A stretch of 64,000 nucleotides of DNA from Hanstruepera marina. GTDB taxonomy: Bacteria > Bacteroidota > Bacteroidia > Flavobacteriales > Flavobacteriaceae. Positions 16,496 to 25,490 of the stretch are shown here, piece by piece. Location: positions 124,001 through 188,000 of the forward strand of contig NZ_JAINVX010000005.1 in the NCBI RefSeq assembly GCF_019880635.1, read 5' to 3'. The notes under the pieces were generated by a model. The model was not told the origin of the DNA. It searched no databases and was given only the letters and a program-made list of their open reading frames with translations. The first letter of the stretch is position 1; every line of letters starts with the position of its first letter. The translations under genes were made by a program, and so were the position numbers.

Positions 16496-17452
16496 ATGAG
16501 TTTAGACACGGTAAAACGTTTTGATAGAATTGTAGCCATTCTCATTCAGTTACAATCTAAACGTATTGTAAAGGCACAAGAATTAGCTGATAGATTTGAG
16601 GTGAGCCTGCGCACCATTTATCGTGATATACGAACTCTTGAAGCTTCGGGAGTACCAATTATAAGTGAGGCAGGTGTAGGCTATTCAATTATGGAAGGAT
16701 ACCGTTTGCCTCCTGTTATGTTTACTAGAGAGGAAGTAGGGAGTTTTGTGGCAGCCGAAAAATTAATGCAGAAGTTTGTAGATAAATCATTAGGGAATTA
16801 CTACGAGTCTGCTATGATGAAGCTAAAATCAGTGTTGCGTGGTCGTGAAAAAGATTGGATTTCTGCTTTAGAATCACAAATACTGGTTGACCCTACACAT
16901 AAATTGTTTAATGATAGTCTGCCAAATGCACTTGAAACCTTGTTTGAAAGTATTGCTGAAAAAAGACAGGTATTTTTAAAATATCAAGCATTAAATAGAG
17001 AAGCACCTTCTGAACGTTTTGTAGAACCTGTGGGTATTTATCACGAATCAGGATTTTGGTATGTATTAGCTTTTTGCCATTTAAGAAATGATTACAGACA
17101 ATTTAGAACCGATAGAATGCTAGCTATAAAATCAACTCAAAATAATTTTACGAGAGAACACATTACGTTAGATGAATACCGCAGTCAGCATGAAAATATA
17201 CCAAAAACAAAAGTTGTGATTTCTGTTGATAAAAGTGTGGTGCGATATATTAACAATAGTAAAATGCAACATGGTTTTGTCTCTGAAAAAGTAAAAGGAA
17301 ACCAAGTAGAAATGACATTCATGACATCTTTTGTTGAGCATGGCTTTTCAAGATGGTACATTGTATTTTCAGATTATGCCAAAATAATTGAACCTGAAAG
17401 CTTAAAACTTCAAGTAAAAGAGATTTTAGAAAAGGCAATTACAAAAATTTAA
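16496..17452 (+). CDS. YafY/WYL-domain transcriptional regulator
   Basis: 318 residues. An N-terminal winged HTH (about 5-60, DRFEVSLRTIYRDIRTLEASG is the recognition region) is followed by a linker and a WYL ligand-sensing domain (about 140-230) with FWYVLAFCHLRNDYRQFRTDRM, and a C-terminal WCX-like extension. Such proteins switch target promoters in response to a bound ligand or single-stranded DNA. I start it at the ATG at 16496 (MSLDTVKRFDRIV); a frame extends 23 residues upstream but homologous HTH domains begin here. Two TGACA-N6-TGTCA dyads in the divergent intergenic region are candidate targets. Its stop overlaps that of convergent polA. Confidence 0.88.
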   Translation: MSLDTVKRFDRIVAILIQLQSKRIVKAQELADRFEVSLRTIYRDIRTLEASGVPIISEAGVGYSIMEGYRLPPVMFTREEVGSFVAAEKLMQKFVDKSLGNYYESAMMKLKSVLRGREKDWISALESQILVDPTHKLFNDSLPNALETLFESIAEKRQVFLKYQALNREAPSERFVEPVGIYHESGFWYVLAFCHLRNDYRQFRTDRMLAIKSTQNNFTREHITLDEYRSQHENIPKTKVVISVDKSVVRYINNSKMQHGFVSEKVKGNQVEMTFMTSFVEHGFSRWYIVFSDYAKIIEPESLKLQVKEILEKAITKI

Positions 17453-20304
17453 TGCGCTTCCAACCAATTGTCACCAATATCTAAATCAACATCTAGTGGA
17501 ACTTCCAATTTGAAAGCGTTCTCCATTTCTGTTTTAATAAGCGATTTCATGGTTTCCAATTCAGGTTTGTAAATATCAAAAACCAATTCATCATGAACCT
17601 GTAAAAGCATTTTACTTTTATATTTACCAGCTTCTAGTTTCTGATAAATATTTATCATAGCTATTTTAATAATGTCTGCAGCGCTACCTTGAATAGGTGC
17701 ATTTACAGCGTTGCGTTCCGCAGCACCTCGTACCACAGCATTTCTGGAATTAATATCCTTTAAATACCTTCGACGCCCTAAAACAGTCTGTACATAGCCA
17801 TGGTCTCGTGCAAAGTCGACTTGTTTGCCTATATAGCTTTTTAATTTGGGATAGGTTTCATAATACGTGTCTATGAGCTCTTTGGATTCACTACGTGACA
17901 AATCGGTTTGGTTGCTCAAACCAAAAGCAGAAACACCATATATAATACCAAAGTTTACGGTTTTGGCATTACTGCGTTGCTCACGTGTTACTTCAGAAAT
18001 AGAAACATTAAAAACTTTTGAAGCTGTTGAGGCGTGAATATCCTCACCGTTTTTAAAGGCTTCGATCATGGTTTCTTCTTCACTCAAAGCAGCGATTATG
18101 CGGAGTTCTATTTGGGAATAATCGGCAGCTAGAAGCGTATAATCCGCATTTCTGGGGATAAATGCTTTTCGCACTTGTCGACCACGTTCTGTTCGGATTG
18201 GTATGTTTTGCAAATTTGGATTGTTGCTGCTTAAACGCCCAGTTGCTGCTACGGTTTGCATATAATCAGTATGTACGCGACCCGTAGAGGGTTCTACTTG
18301 AAGCGGTAAGGCATCTACGTAGGTGCTTTTGAGTTTACTCAAACCTCTAAAATCTAAAATATTCTGAATGATTTCATGATCTTTTGCCAAATAACTCAAA
18401 ACGTCCTCGGCGGTCGAATACTGACCTGTCTTGGTCTTTTTAGGTTTATCGACCAATTTCATTTTTTCAAATAAAATTACTCCTAATTGTTTAGGCGATG
18501 CAATGTTAAATTCTTCGCCTGCTTCAGCGTATATTTTTTGTTCAAGATTTGTAATGTCTTTATCGAGTTGATCTGATAGAGCGTTTAAAAAGTCTTTGTC
18601 CAAGTTAATGCCTTCCAATTCCATTGCTGCTAAAACACGTAGCAGTGGAATTTCAATCTCATCAAATAGTTTCTGAGTATTGGCTTCGCCCAATTCATTT
18701 TGAAAATGTTCTTTTAGTTGAAGGGTAATATCGGCATCTTCAACAGCATATTCAGTTTGTTTGTCCAAAGCAACGTCTCGCATGGATAATTGGTTTTTGC
18801 CTTTCTTTCCAATTAGGGTTTCAATAGAAATTGGCGAGTAATTCAAATAGGTCTCTGCCAATACATCCATATTGTGTCGCATATCAGGATTGATCAGATA
18901 ATGCGCTAACATGGTATCAAAGAGTTTGCCTTTTACGACAATATTATATTTGGCTAAAACCTTGATGTCGTATTTTAAATTCTGACCAATTTTTTCAATG
19001 GATTCACTTTCAAAAAACGGACGTAATTGCTCAATTAATTCTTGGGCTTCATTTCTATCTTCAGAAAAAGCTACATAAAAACCTTTACCTGTTTCCCAAG
19101 AAAATGCAATACCAACCAATTCCGCTTCAATAGGATTGATGCTTGTCGTTTCGGTATCAAAACAGACACTGGTTTGAGTCATTAAATTTTTAATAAACAG
19201 CTTTGTCGCCATACCTGGTGTGACACTTTGGTAAAAATGACTCGTGGTTTCAGCAGTTTTTCTTGTAAATGTATTACTTGTTTCGCTGCCAGTTTCTGAA
19301 GTGTCACCATTGTTTCCAAATAATGAAAATTGCCCAGAACCAGCGGTGCTTGTTGGTTTTGGCTTGGGTTTTTCTTCAGGTTTAGCAGCTCCAGCAGTAG
19401 TTGTATGAGTTTCTGTTTCAGTGGCAAATGTTTTCAGGAAATTTTCGGTTAATCTTCTAAACTCCAATTCCTGAAAAATAGTTTTTACGGTTTCAATATC
19501 AGGATGATCCAATTCAAAATCTTTAGCATCAAATTCAACCGGAACATCCAACATAATGCGCGCTAATTTTTTAGATAGCAACCCCAATTCTTTATTGGCT
19601 TCAACTTTCTCTTTCATTTTGCCCTTAAGCTCATGGGTGTTTTCCAATAAGCCTTCCATACTTCCATAAGCTGCAATAAATTTTTTGGCTGTTTTTTCAC
19701 CAACACCAGGTAACCCAGGAATATTGTCACTGGAATCGCCCATCATACCCAAAAAGTCTATAACTTGTTCTGGGCGTTCTACTTCAAACTTTTTCTGAAC
19801 TTCGGGAATGCCCCAAACTTCATAACCACCACCAAAAGATTTGGGTCTGTACATAAAAATATTTTCTGAAACCAATTGGGCAAAATCCTTATCTGGTGTA
19901 ACCATAAAGGTTTGGTATCCTTCTTTTTCGGCTTGTTTTGAAAGCGTTCCAATAACGTCATCAGCTTCATAGCCTTCTTTTACCATAATAGGTATGTGCA
20001 TGGCTTTCAAAATTTCTTGAATGTAAGGCACAGCTACTTTAATAGCTTCGGGAGTTTCATCACGATTGGCCTTGTAAGCCTCAAACATTTCGACACGATC
20101 AGCACTACCACCTTTGTCAAAACAAACGGCCAAATGATCGGGACGTTCACGTTTTATCACATCTAAAAGTGAGTTCATAAAGCCCATAATGGCAGAAGTG
20201 TCCACACCCTTAGAGTTTATTCTTGGGTTTTTTATAAAGGCATAATAGCCTCTAAAAATTAGTGCATAGGCGTCAACTAGAAAAAGGCGTTTTTGTTCAG
20301 ACAT
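17449..20304 (-). CDS. polA: DNA polymerase I
   Basis: Repair and Okazaki-fragment polymerase. 951 residues with three domains: 5'-nuclease (1 to about 290; FLVDAYALIFRGYYAF, GEKTAKKFI), 3'-5' exonuclease (about 355-550; CFDTETTSINPIEAELVG with the catalytic Asp/Glu intact, so proofreading is likely), and polymerase (about 560-951) with motif A DYSQIELRI, motif B RSNAKTVNFGIIYGVSAFG and motif C LLQVHDELVFD. A Lys/Pro/Thr-rich spacer near residue 295-350 separates the nuclease from the Klenow part. An exact -7 element lies 22 nt upstream. Confidence 0.98.
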   Translation of the reverse strand: MSEQKRLFLVDAYALIFRGYYAFIKNPRINSKGVDTSAIMGFMNSLLDVIKRERPDHLAVCFDKGGSADRVEMFEAYKANRDETPEAIKVAVPYIQEILKAMHIPIMVKEGYEADDVIGTLSKQAEKEGYQTFMVTPDKDFAQLVSENIFMYRPKSFGGGYEVWGIPEVQKKFEVERPEQVIDFLGMMGDSSDNIPGLPGVGEKTAKKFIAAYGSMEGLLENTHELKGKMKEKVEANKELGLLSKKLARIMLDVPVEFDAKDFELDHPDIETVKTIFQELEFRRLTENFLKTFATETETHTTTAGAAKPEEKPKPKPTSTAGSGQFSLFGNNGDTSETGSETSNTFTRKTAETTSHFYQSVTPGMATKLFIKNLMTQTSVCFDTETTSINPIEAELVGIAFSWETGKGFYVAFSEDRNEAQELIEQLRPFFESESIEKIGQNLKYDIKVLAKYNIVVKGKLFDTMLAHYLINPDMRHNMDVLAETYLNYSPISIETLIGKKGKNQLSMRDVALDKQTEYAVEDADITLQLKEHFQNELGEANTQKLFDEIEIPLLRVLAAMELEGINLDKDFLNALSDQLDKDITNLEQKIYAEAGEEFNIASPKQLGVILFEKMKLVDKPKKTKTGQYSTAEDVLSYLAKDHEIIQNILDFRGLSKLKSTYVDALPLQVEPSTGRVHTDYMQTVAATGRLSSNNPNLQNIPIRTERGRQVRKAFIPRNADYTLLAADYSQIELRIIAALSEEETMIEAFKNGEDIHASTASKVFNVSISEVTREQRSNAKTVNFGIIYGVSAFGLSNQTDLSRSESKELIDTYYETYPKLKSYIGKQVDFARDHGYVQTVLGRRRYLKDINSRNAVVRGAAERNAVNAPIQGSAADIIKIAMINIYQKLEAGKYKSKMLLQVHDELVFDIYKPELETMKSLIKTEMENAFKLEVPLDVDLDIGDNWLEAH

Positions 20305-20326
20305 AAATTCGATTTTGTAAGAAAAT

Positions 20327-20334
20327 CAAAGCTA
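20327..20334 (-). promoter_or_regulatory. -7 promoter element of polA
   Basis: Minus-strand TAGCTTTG, an exact TAnnTTTG, 22 nt before the polA ATG. Confidence 0.68.
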
Positions 20335-20404
20335 CAAAAAGTTATGCTTTAATGAATGCCAATTGGTTTGCAATTTGTAATTTCACATTTTGAAAAAATT
20401 ATTG

Positions 20405-21334
20405 ATGAAAACATTTTCTATTGCCATACATGGTGGGGCTGGAACCTTGATAAAAGGCATGATGACCCCAGAATTAGAATTACATTACAAGCAAGCCTTA
20501 AAAGATGCTTTAGATGTTGGTTATTACCAGTTGGAAAATGGTGGCACTGCAATTGATGCAGTTGAGGTTGCTGTAAAGTCATTAGAGGATTCACCTTTGT
20601 TCAATGCAGGAAAAGGTAGTGTTTTTACTGCTGAAGAAGCACATGAAATGGATGCGGCCATTATGGATGGTAAAACATTGCATGCCGGAGCTGTTAGTTT
20701 AATTTCAGGCATAAAAAATCCAGTAAGTTTGGCTCGTGATGTAATGGAAAAAAGCGAGCATGTGTTTTTAGCAGGTGATGGTGCCATGCAGTTTGCCAAA
20801 GAATTAAACTATAAACTAGAAGATGCTGATTATTTTTATGATGAGTTCCGTTACAAGCAGTGGTTGGAAATTAAAGACACAGATAGTTTTCAATTGGATC
20901 ACTCAGCCAAAAAAGATTCAAAATTTGGAACGGTTGGCGCTGTAGCGTGCGACCAAGAAGGTAATATAGCTGCTGCAACATCTACAGGAGGGATGACCAA
21001 TAAAAAATGGGGGCGTGTAGGTGATAGCCCCATGATTGGTGCTGGTAATTATGCCAATAATAAAACCTGTGCGGTCAGTTGCACGGGAAGCGGTGAGTTT
21101 TTTATTCGTGGTGTTGTGGCTTACGATGTAGCTTGTTTAATGGAACATAAGGAGATGTCCCTACAAGAAGCATCTGAAATGGTTATTAATAAACGCATTC
21201 TTGAAATAGGAGGTGATGGTGGTTTGATAGCCGTTGATGCTAAAGGAAATATTGCCATGCCTTTTAATACAGAAGGTATGTATCGCGCTTGTAAATCTTC
21301 AATAGGTAAAGAAGAAGTTTCTATTTATAAATAA
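20405..21334 (+). CDS. iaaA: Isoaspartyl peptidase / L-asparaginase (Ntn hydrolase)
   Basis: 309-residue N-terminal-nucleophile hydrolase of the plant-type asparaginase family. It cleaves itself before a Thr and then hydrolyses beta-aspartyl dipeptides. Seen: SIAIHGGAGT at the N-terminus, FNAGKGSVFT, and the processing site GTVGAVA with the nucleophile Thr at about residue 176, followed by TSTGGMTNK and GRVGDSPMIGAG. No signal peptide, so cytoplasmic. I start at the ATG at 20405; in-frame upstream starts would add non-conserved residues. Its position near cyanophycinase and cyanophycin synthetase indicates a role in splitting beta-Asp-Arg dipeptides. Confidence 0.92.
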   Translation: MKTFSIAIHGGAGTLIKGMMTPELELHYKQALKDALDVGYYQLENGGTAIDAVEVAVKSLEDSPLFNAGKGSVFTAEEAHEMDAAIMDGKTLHAGAVSLISGIKNPVSLARDVMEKSEHVFLAGDGAMQFAKELNYKLEDADYFYDEFRYKQWLEIKDTDSFQLDHSAKKDSKFGTVGAVACDQEGNIAAATSTGGMTNKKWGRVGDSPMIGAGNYANNKTCAVSCTGSGEFFIRGVVAYDVACLMEHKEMSLQEASEMVINKRILEIGGDGGLIAVDAKGNIAMPFNTEGMYRACKSSIGKEEVSIYK

Positions 21335-21335
21335 A

Positions 21336-21360
21336 ATTCCTGCGGAAGCAGGAATCTTTT
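21336..21360 (+). terminator. Intrinsic terminator after iaaA
   Basis: 8-bp stem ATTCCTGC/GCAGGAAT with a GGAA tetraloop, followed by CTTTT. It begins 1 nt after the stop. Confidence 0.85.
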
Positions 21361-21381
21361 GTAAATTAATGAGTGCAAAAT

Positions 21382-21777
21382 TTAATCAAAAATTTCTTCC
21401 CTTTCAGAGTATTCAGATTGACCTTTATAGAACTTGACATAAAAAACATCATATTCTTTATGGTTCAAAATTTCAGTTTCAACTTTTTTCTTTAGTTCAT
21501 TAAAGTGATTAGTTAAAGATTTTTCATCTAAATTTTTAGTATTCTTAAAATATAAATTCATAGCAAGTTTGTTGATGCTAGAACTGGATAAAAACTTCTT
21601 TTTGGATTCATATTTCATGTAAATTATTGCGCTGTCGCAAAATTCAATACTTTTTAGAAATTCTTCTTTGGAACTTTTGTACTCTAGTTTTACAAAATTC
21701 GGTTTCGATTGAATCTCTTTTTTACAACTAAATGTTAATAATGATAAAACCGATAATAAAGCTAGTTTTTTGAACAT
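21382..21777 (-). CDS. Hypothetical lipoprotein
   Basis: 131 residues. A lipoprotein signal (MFKKLALLSVLSLLTFSC, acylated Cys at 18) precedes a Lys/Ser/Glu-rich domain with predicted helices and no recognisable motif. Composition (Lys and Ser rich, very low GC) is more AT-rich than its neighbours. It sits between iaaA and the cyanophycinase gene, but with 100 nt to the latter and no exact promoter element. I do not recognise the family, and a link to cyanophycin is only positional. Confidence 0.7.
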   Translation of the reverse strand: MFKKLALLSVLSLLTFSCKKEIQSKPNFVKLEYKSSKEEFLKSIEFCDSAIIYMKYESKKKFLSSSSINKLAMNLYFKNTKNLDEKSLTNHFNELKKKVETEILNHKEYDVFYVKFYKGQSEYSEREEIFD

Positions 21778-21881
21778 TTAGGTGTCTTCTTGAATTTCAT
21801 ATTTGGTTAGTAATAATTTAAATTAAAACGTTACAAACTAACTGAAAATTTAAGATAAAATAATTTCGTTATCGGAAGAAT

Positions 21882-22742
21882 TTAAATAAATGGTTCTGCA
21901 ACAGGTAATACTTTAACTTTTTTCTTTTTTACATTAAATCGGTCGCCATTAGCCAAAACATGTGTTTTTAGATTGGTTAGGGACATTGGTGTTCCTTCTT
22001 TCAGGATCTTTTCGTTATTGTGTTTCAATTTTCGTGGATCAAAAACGATAACCATTCCAGAACCAATCACACGAATAACATTATTCTTAATAATTAATCC
22101 TGTATCTTCTGCCAATCCAATTCCAATAAGCTTGGGATATTTCGCAACAGCTTCAGCCAAACGCCCAAAACGACCTCTACGGATAAAATGGGTGTCAATA
22201 GTTAATTGCGGAATTAAGCCAAGACCTTTACTCATTTTTACTGCGCCTTTTACAAAAGCTTCAGAGGCGCTACCTCCTATAATCATTTCTTTTGCCATAG
22301 CCATGGCACCAGCACTTGTTCCGGCAATTACAAAGCCTTTTTCGTTTTTAAAACGATCCAGCATAATATTGTGAATAGTTGAACCGCCTATTTTTTTAGC
22401 GATTTTGGATTGGTCACCTCCAGAAAACATGATACAGTTTGCAGCTTTTATTAGCTCAATGGCTTCAGGTTTTTCAGCATCTTTTTGATTTCTGATGTCT
22501 AAAACAGTTACGTTATTGCAACCTAGAGTTTTGAAAGCTTCCATGTAATTTTTACCAACTTCAATAGGAATACTTGACGCAGTAGGAATGACTACAATAT
22601 TGGCATCGTTGCCTCCAGCTTCACGAACCACATGCGACAGAATACCTTCCTCTATATAATCAACTTTGTTATAATCATCTTCACTATATCCTTTGTCTTC
22701 ATTTCCTCCAATAGGAATTAGCGTGCCCTTTATTAACTTCAT
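21882..22742 (-). CDS. cphB: Cyanophycinase
   Basis: Serine peptidase that hydrolyses cyanophycin to beta-Asp-Arg dipeptides. 286 residues: GTLIPIGGNEDKG at the N-terminus, the glutamine-amidotransferase-like fold, IMFSGGDQSK, and the nucleophile elbow GTSAGAMAMA with Ser at residue 143, all characteristic of the family. No signal peptide, so it acts on intracellular granules. I chose the ATG at 22742: an in-frame TTG at 22769 lies inside the -7 promoter element (22767-22774) and so would not be on the transcript. Divergent from cphA across 101 nt. Confidence 0.93.
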   Translation of the reverse strand: MKLIKGTLIPIGGNEDKGYSEDDYNKVDYIEEGILSHVVREAGGNDANIVVIPTASSIPIEVGKNYMEAFKTLGCNNVTVLDIRNQKDAEKPEAIELIKAANCIMFSGGDQSKIAKKIGGSTIHNIMLDRFKNEKGFVIAGTSAGAMAMAKEMIIGGSASEAFVKGAVKMSKGLGLIPQLTIDTHFIRRGRFGRLAEAVAKYPKLIGIGLAEDTGLIIKNNVIRVIGSGMVIVFDPRKLKHNNEKILKEGTPMSLTNLKTHVLANGDRFNVKKKKVKVLPVAEPFI

Positions 22743-22766
22743 GTAATCACGTTCAAAATTATTGGA

Positions 22767-22774
22767 CAAAAATA
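22767..22774 (-). promoter_or_regulatory. -7 promoter element of cphB
   Basis: Minus-strand TATTTTTG, an exact TAnnTTTG, 24 nt before the chosen ATG. It decides the start codon of cphB. The cphA side of this 101-nt divergent space shows only weak -7-like runs (TATATTTA, TAATCTTT). Confidence 0.65.
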
Positions 22775-22843
22775 AACTAATTTTTTATTAGAAAAATGTA
22801 TATATTTATAATCTTTCACTAAAAAATTAACAAGTCTAACCAC

Positions 22844-25483
22844 ATGAAAATACGAGAAATAAATGCCATGAGAGGACCAAATTATTGGTCAGTACGTCGT
22901 CATAAATTAATTGTAATGGTTCTTGATCTTGAAGAGATTGAAGAACGGCCTTCAAATACTATTGATGGGTTTTACGAACGTCTTACAACTATGTTTCCAA
23001 CAATGTATGAGCACAGGTGTTCTGTTGGTGAACCTGGTGGTTTTTTTCAACGTGTGGAAGAAGGTACCTGGATGGGTCACATTATTGAGCATATTGCTTT
23101 GGAAATACAGACCTTGGCAGGAATGGATGTTGGTTTTGGTCGCACACGAGGTTATGGTGAAGAAGGTGTTTACAGTGTGGTATTCGCTTATATGGAAGAG
23201 TCGGTTGGGCGTTATGCTGCAAAAGCAGCTGTACGTATTTGTGAGGCATTAATTGAAGGTGAAGATTATGATATGACTGACGATATTCAAAAAATGCGCG
23301 AGTTAAGAGAGGATGATCGCCTGGGACCAAGTACAGGTTCCATTGTTGAGGAAGCTGAAGCTCGTGGTATTCCATGGATTCGATTGAATAAATATTCCTT
23401 ATGTCAATTGGGTTATGGTGCCAATCAAAAACGCATTCAAGCAACTGTAACTAGTGAGACCAGTAGTATTGGTGTAGAATTGGCCTGTGATAAAGAAGAT
23501 ACCAAATATTTGTTGGAACAAGCTGAAGTAGAAGTGCCGCGTGGTGATATTATCAGACGTGAACGTAGCTTGGAGGAAGCTTGTGATTATGTAGGCTTCC
23601 CTTTAGTAATAAAACCAATTGATGGTAATCATGGTCGTGGTATTACGGTTAATATTCAAAATTATGATGAAGCTTTGGAAGCGTTCCGTCAAGCCAAGGA
23701 AAGTTCAAGAAGTGGAGCCATAATTGTTGAGAAGTTTATAACAGGTGAAGATTATAGGGTTTTGGTTATCAACAACAAAATGGTAGCCGCTGCCAAGCGC
23801 ACACCTGCTCATGTGATAGGTGATGGCAAGTCAACGGTTCAAGAGTTAATTGATGAAGTCAACAAGGATCCACGTCGTGGATATGGTCACGAAAATGTGC
23901 TTACGCAAATTACTGTTAATGAATTGACTAAAACCATTATTAAAGATGCTGGTTATACTTTGGATTCCGTAATTCCTGAAGGTGAAAGGCTGATTTTAAA
24001 AGACACGGCCAATTTAAGTACAGGAGGAACAGCCGAAGATGTCACGGATATTGTACATCCTGCCAACGTGAGTATGGCAGAACGTATCTCTAAAATAATA
24101 GACTTGGACATATGTGGTATTGATATTATGACAACTGATATTTCCCAACCGCTTTCAGAAACAGGCGGAGCAGTTTTAGAGGTCAATGCTGGTCCAGGGT
24201 TTAGAATGCACTTGGCACCTACAACAGGTTTGCCGCGTAATGTAGCAGCACCAGTAATAGATAAGCTATTTCCTCAACAAGGAGATACAGGACGTATTCC
24301 TATTGTTGCCATTACAGGAACCAATGGAAAAACTACTACCTCACGTTTAATGGCACATATTGCCAAAATGAAAGGTTATCGTGTAGGATATACAACCAGT
24401 GACGGTGTTTATATACAAAACCGTTTGCTAATGACAGGTGATTGCACAGGTCCAGCAAGTGCCGAATTTGTATTGAAAGACCCAACAGTGAATTTTGCAG
24501 TATTGGAATGTGCTAGAGGTGGCTTGCTTCGGGCAGGACTAGGATTTAAAAAATGTGATGTAGGTATTGTAACCAATGTGGCAGCTGACCATTTAGGGTT
24601 AAAAGGCATCCACACTATTGAGCAGTTGGCAAAAGTTAAGGGTGTTATCCCAGAAACAGTTCTTCCAAGCGGATATGCCATTTTAAATGCTGATGACGAT
24701 CTGGTTTATGACATGCGTCGTTCGGTTGAATGTAATGTGGCTTTATTTTCAATGGATGAGAATAATCCTAGGATAAAAGCTTTACAGCGTCTTAATGGTA
24801 TTACGGCAGTTTATGAAAATGGCTATGTTACCATTTGCAGAGGCGAATGGAAAATGCGTATTATGAAAGCCGAGCATATCCCATTGACTTATGGTGGTAA
24901 AGCGACATTTATGATACAAAATGTGTTGGCGGCAGTATTGGGAGCTCATGTTCAAGGGATAAGTATTGAGGACATGAAAGCTGCATTGGAAACCTTTATA
25001 CCATCAGCCTCACAAACACCAGGACGATTGAATTTGTTTGAGTTTAAGGACTTTACTATATTACTAGATTATGCACATAATCCAGCGGGCATGATGGCGT
25101 TAAAGAAATTTACCGATGAATTGGAAGCTACCGTTAAGGTTGGAATAATTGCAGGTGTAGGTGATAGGCGTGATGAAGACACTAATCAAGTGGGTAGTAT
25201 TGCAGCAGAAATGTTTGATGAAATTATTATCCGTCAAGATAAACGATTACGAGGGCGCACAGAAGAGGAGCTTATTAAACTTTTGAATGATGGTATTCAA
25301 ATGAAAGACCCGAATAAGAAAACCACCATTATTCCTTCGGAAAGAGAGGCCATTACTCATGCGGTTAAAAATGCTAAAAAGGGGTCGTTAATTATTTTAT
25401 GTAGTGATGTTATTCCTGATGCATTGGAACTAGTGAAAAAATTTAAGGAACAAGATTTAAAAGGAGAGCCATTCATGGCCTGA
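22844..25483 (+). CDS. cphA: Cyanophycin synthetase
   Basis: Makes the nitrogen-storage polymer cyanophycin (poly-Asp backbone with Arg side chains) from Asp, Arg and ATP. 879 residues, the normal length. Three parts are visible: an N-terminal domain with INAMRGPNYWSVRRHKL, a central ATP-grasp domain (about 215-480; PLVIKPIDGNHGRGITVN and VLEVNAGPGFRMHLAPTTG) that adds Asp, and a C-terminal Mur-ligase-like domain starting with the P-loop GTNGKTT at 492-498 that adds Arg (DYAHNPAGMMAL, GVGDRRDED). Key motifs are intact. Divergent from cphB; an aldehyde dehydrogenase gene follows after 7 nt. Confidence 0.95.
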   Translation: MKIREINAMRGPNYWSVRRHKLIVMVLDLEEIEERPSNTIDGFYERLTTMFPTMYEHRCSVGEPGGFFQRVEEGTWMGHIIEHIALEIQTLAGMDVGFGRTRGYGEEGVYSVVFAYMEESVGRYAAKAAVRICEALIEGEDYDMTDDIQKMRELREDDRLGPSTGSIVEEAEARGIPWIRLNKYSLCQLGYGANQKRIQATVTSETSSIGVELACDKEDTKYLLEQAEVEVPRGDIIRRERSLEEACDYVGFPLVIKPIDGNHGRGITVNIQNYDEALEAFRQAKESSRSGAIIVEKFITGEDYRVLVINNKMVAAAKRTPAHVIGDGKSTVQELIDEVNKDPRRGYGHENVLTQITVNELTKTIIKDAGYTLDSVIPEGERLILKDTANLSTGGTAEDVTDIVHPANVSMAERISKIIDLDICGIDIMTTDISQPLSETGGAVLEVNAGPGFRMHLAPTTGLPRNVAAPVIDKLFPQQGDTGRIPIVAITGTNGKTTTSRLMAHIAKMKGYRVGYTTSDGVYIQNRLLMTGDCTGPASAEFVLKDPTVNFAVLECARGGLLRAGLGFKKCDVGIVTNVAADHLGLKGIHTIEQLAKVKGVIPETVLPSGYAILNADDDLVYDMRRSVECNVALFSMDENNPRIKALQRLNGITAVYENGYVTICRGEWKMRIMKAEHIPLTYGGKATFMIQNVLAAVLGAHVQGISIEDMKAALETFIPSASQTPGRLNLFEFKDFTILLDYAHNPAGMMALKKFTDELEATVKVGIIAGVGDRRDEDTNQVGSIAAEMFDEIIIRQDKRLRGRTEEELIKLLNDGIQMKDPNKKTTIIPSEREAITHAVKNAKKGSLIILCSDVIPDALELVKKFKEQDLKGEPFMA

Positions 25484-25490
25484 TGAATTT

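Noticed and set aside
22743-22769. Upstream TTG start for cyanophycinase
   Set aside because: It would start inside the exact -7 element at 22767-22774, so it would not be transcribed; homologues begin near MKLIKGTLIP.
23082-23444. 120-codon minus-strand frame inside cphA
   Set aside because: Strongly coding sequence on the plus strand; the antisense translation has no recognisable domain.
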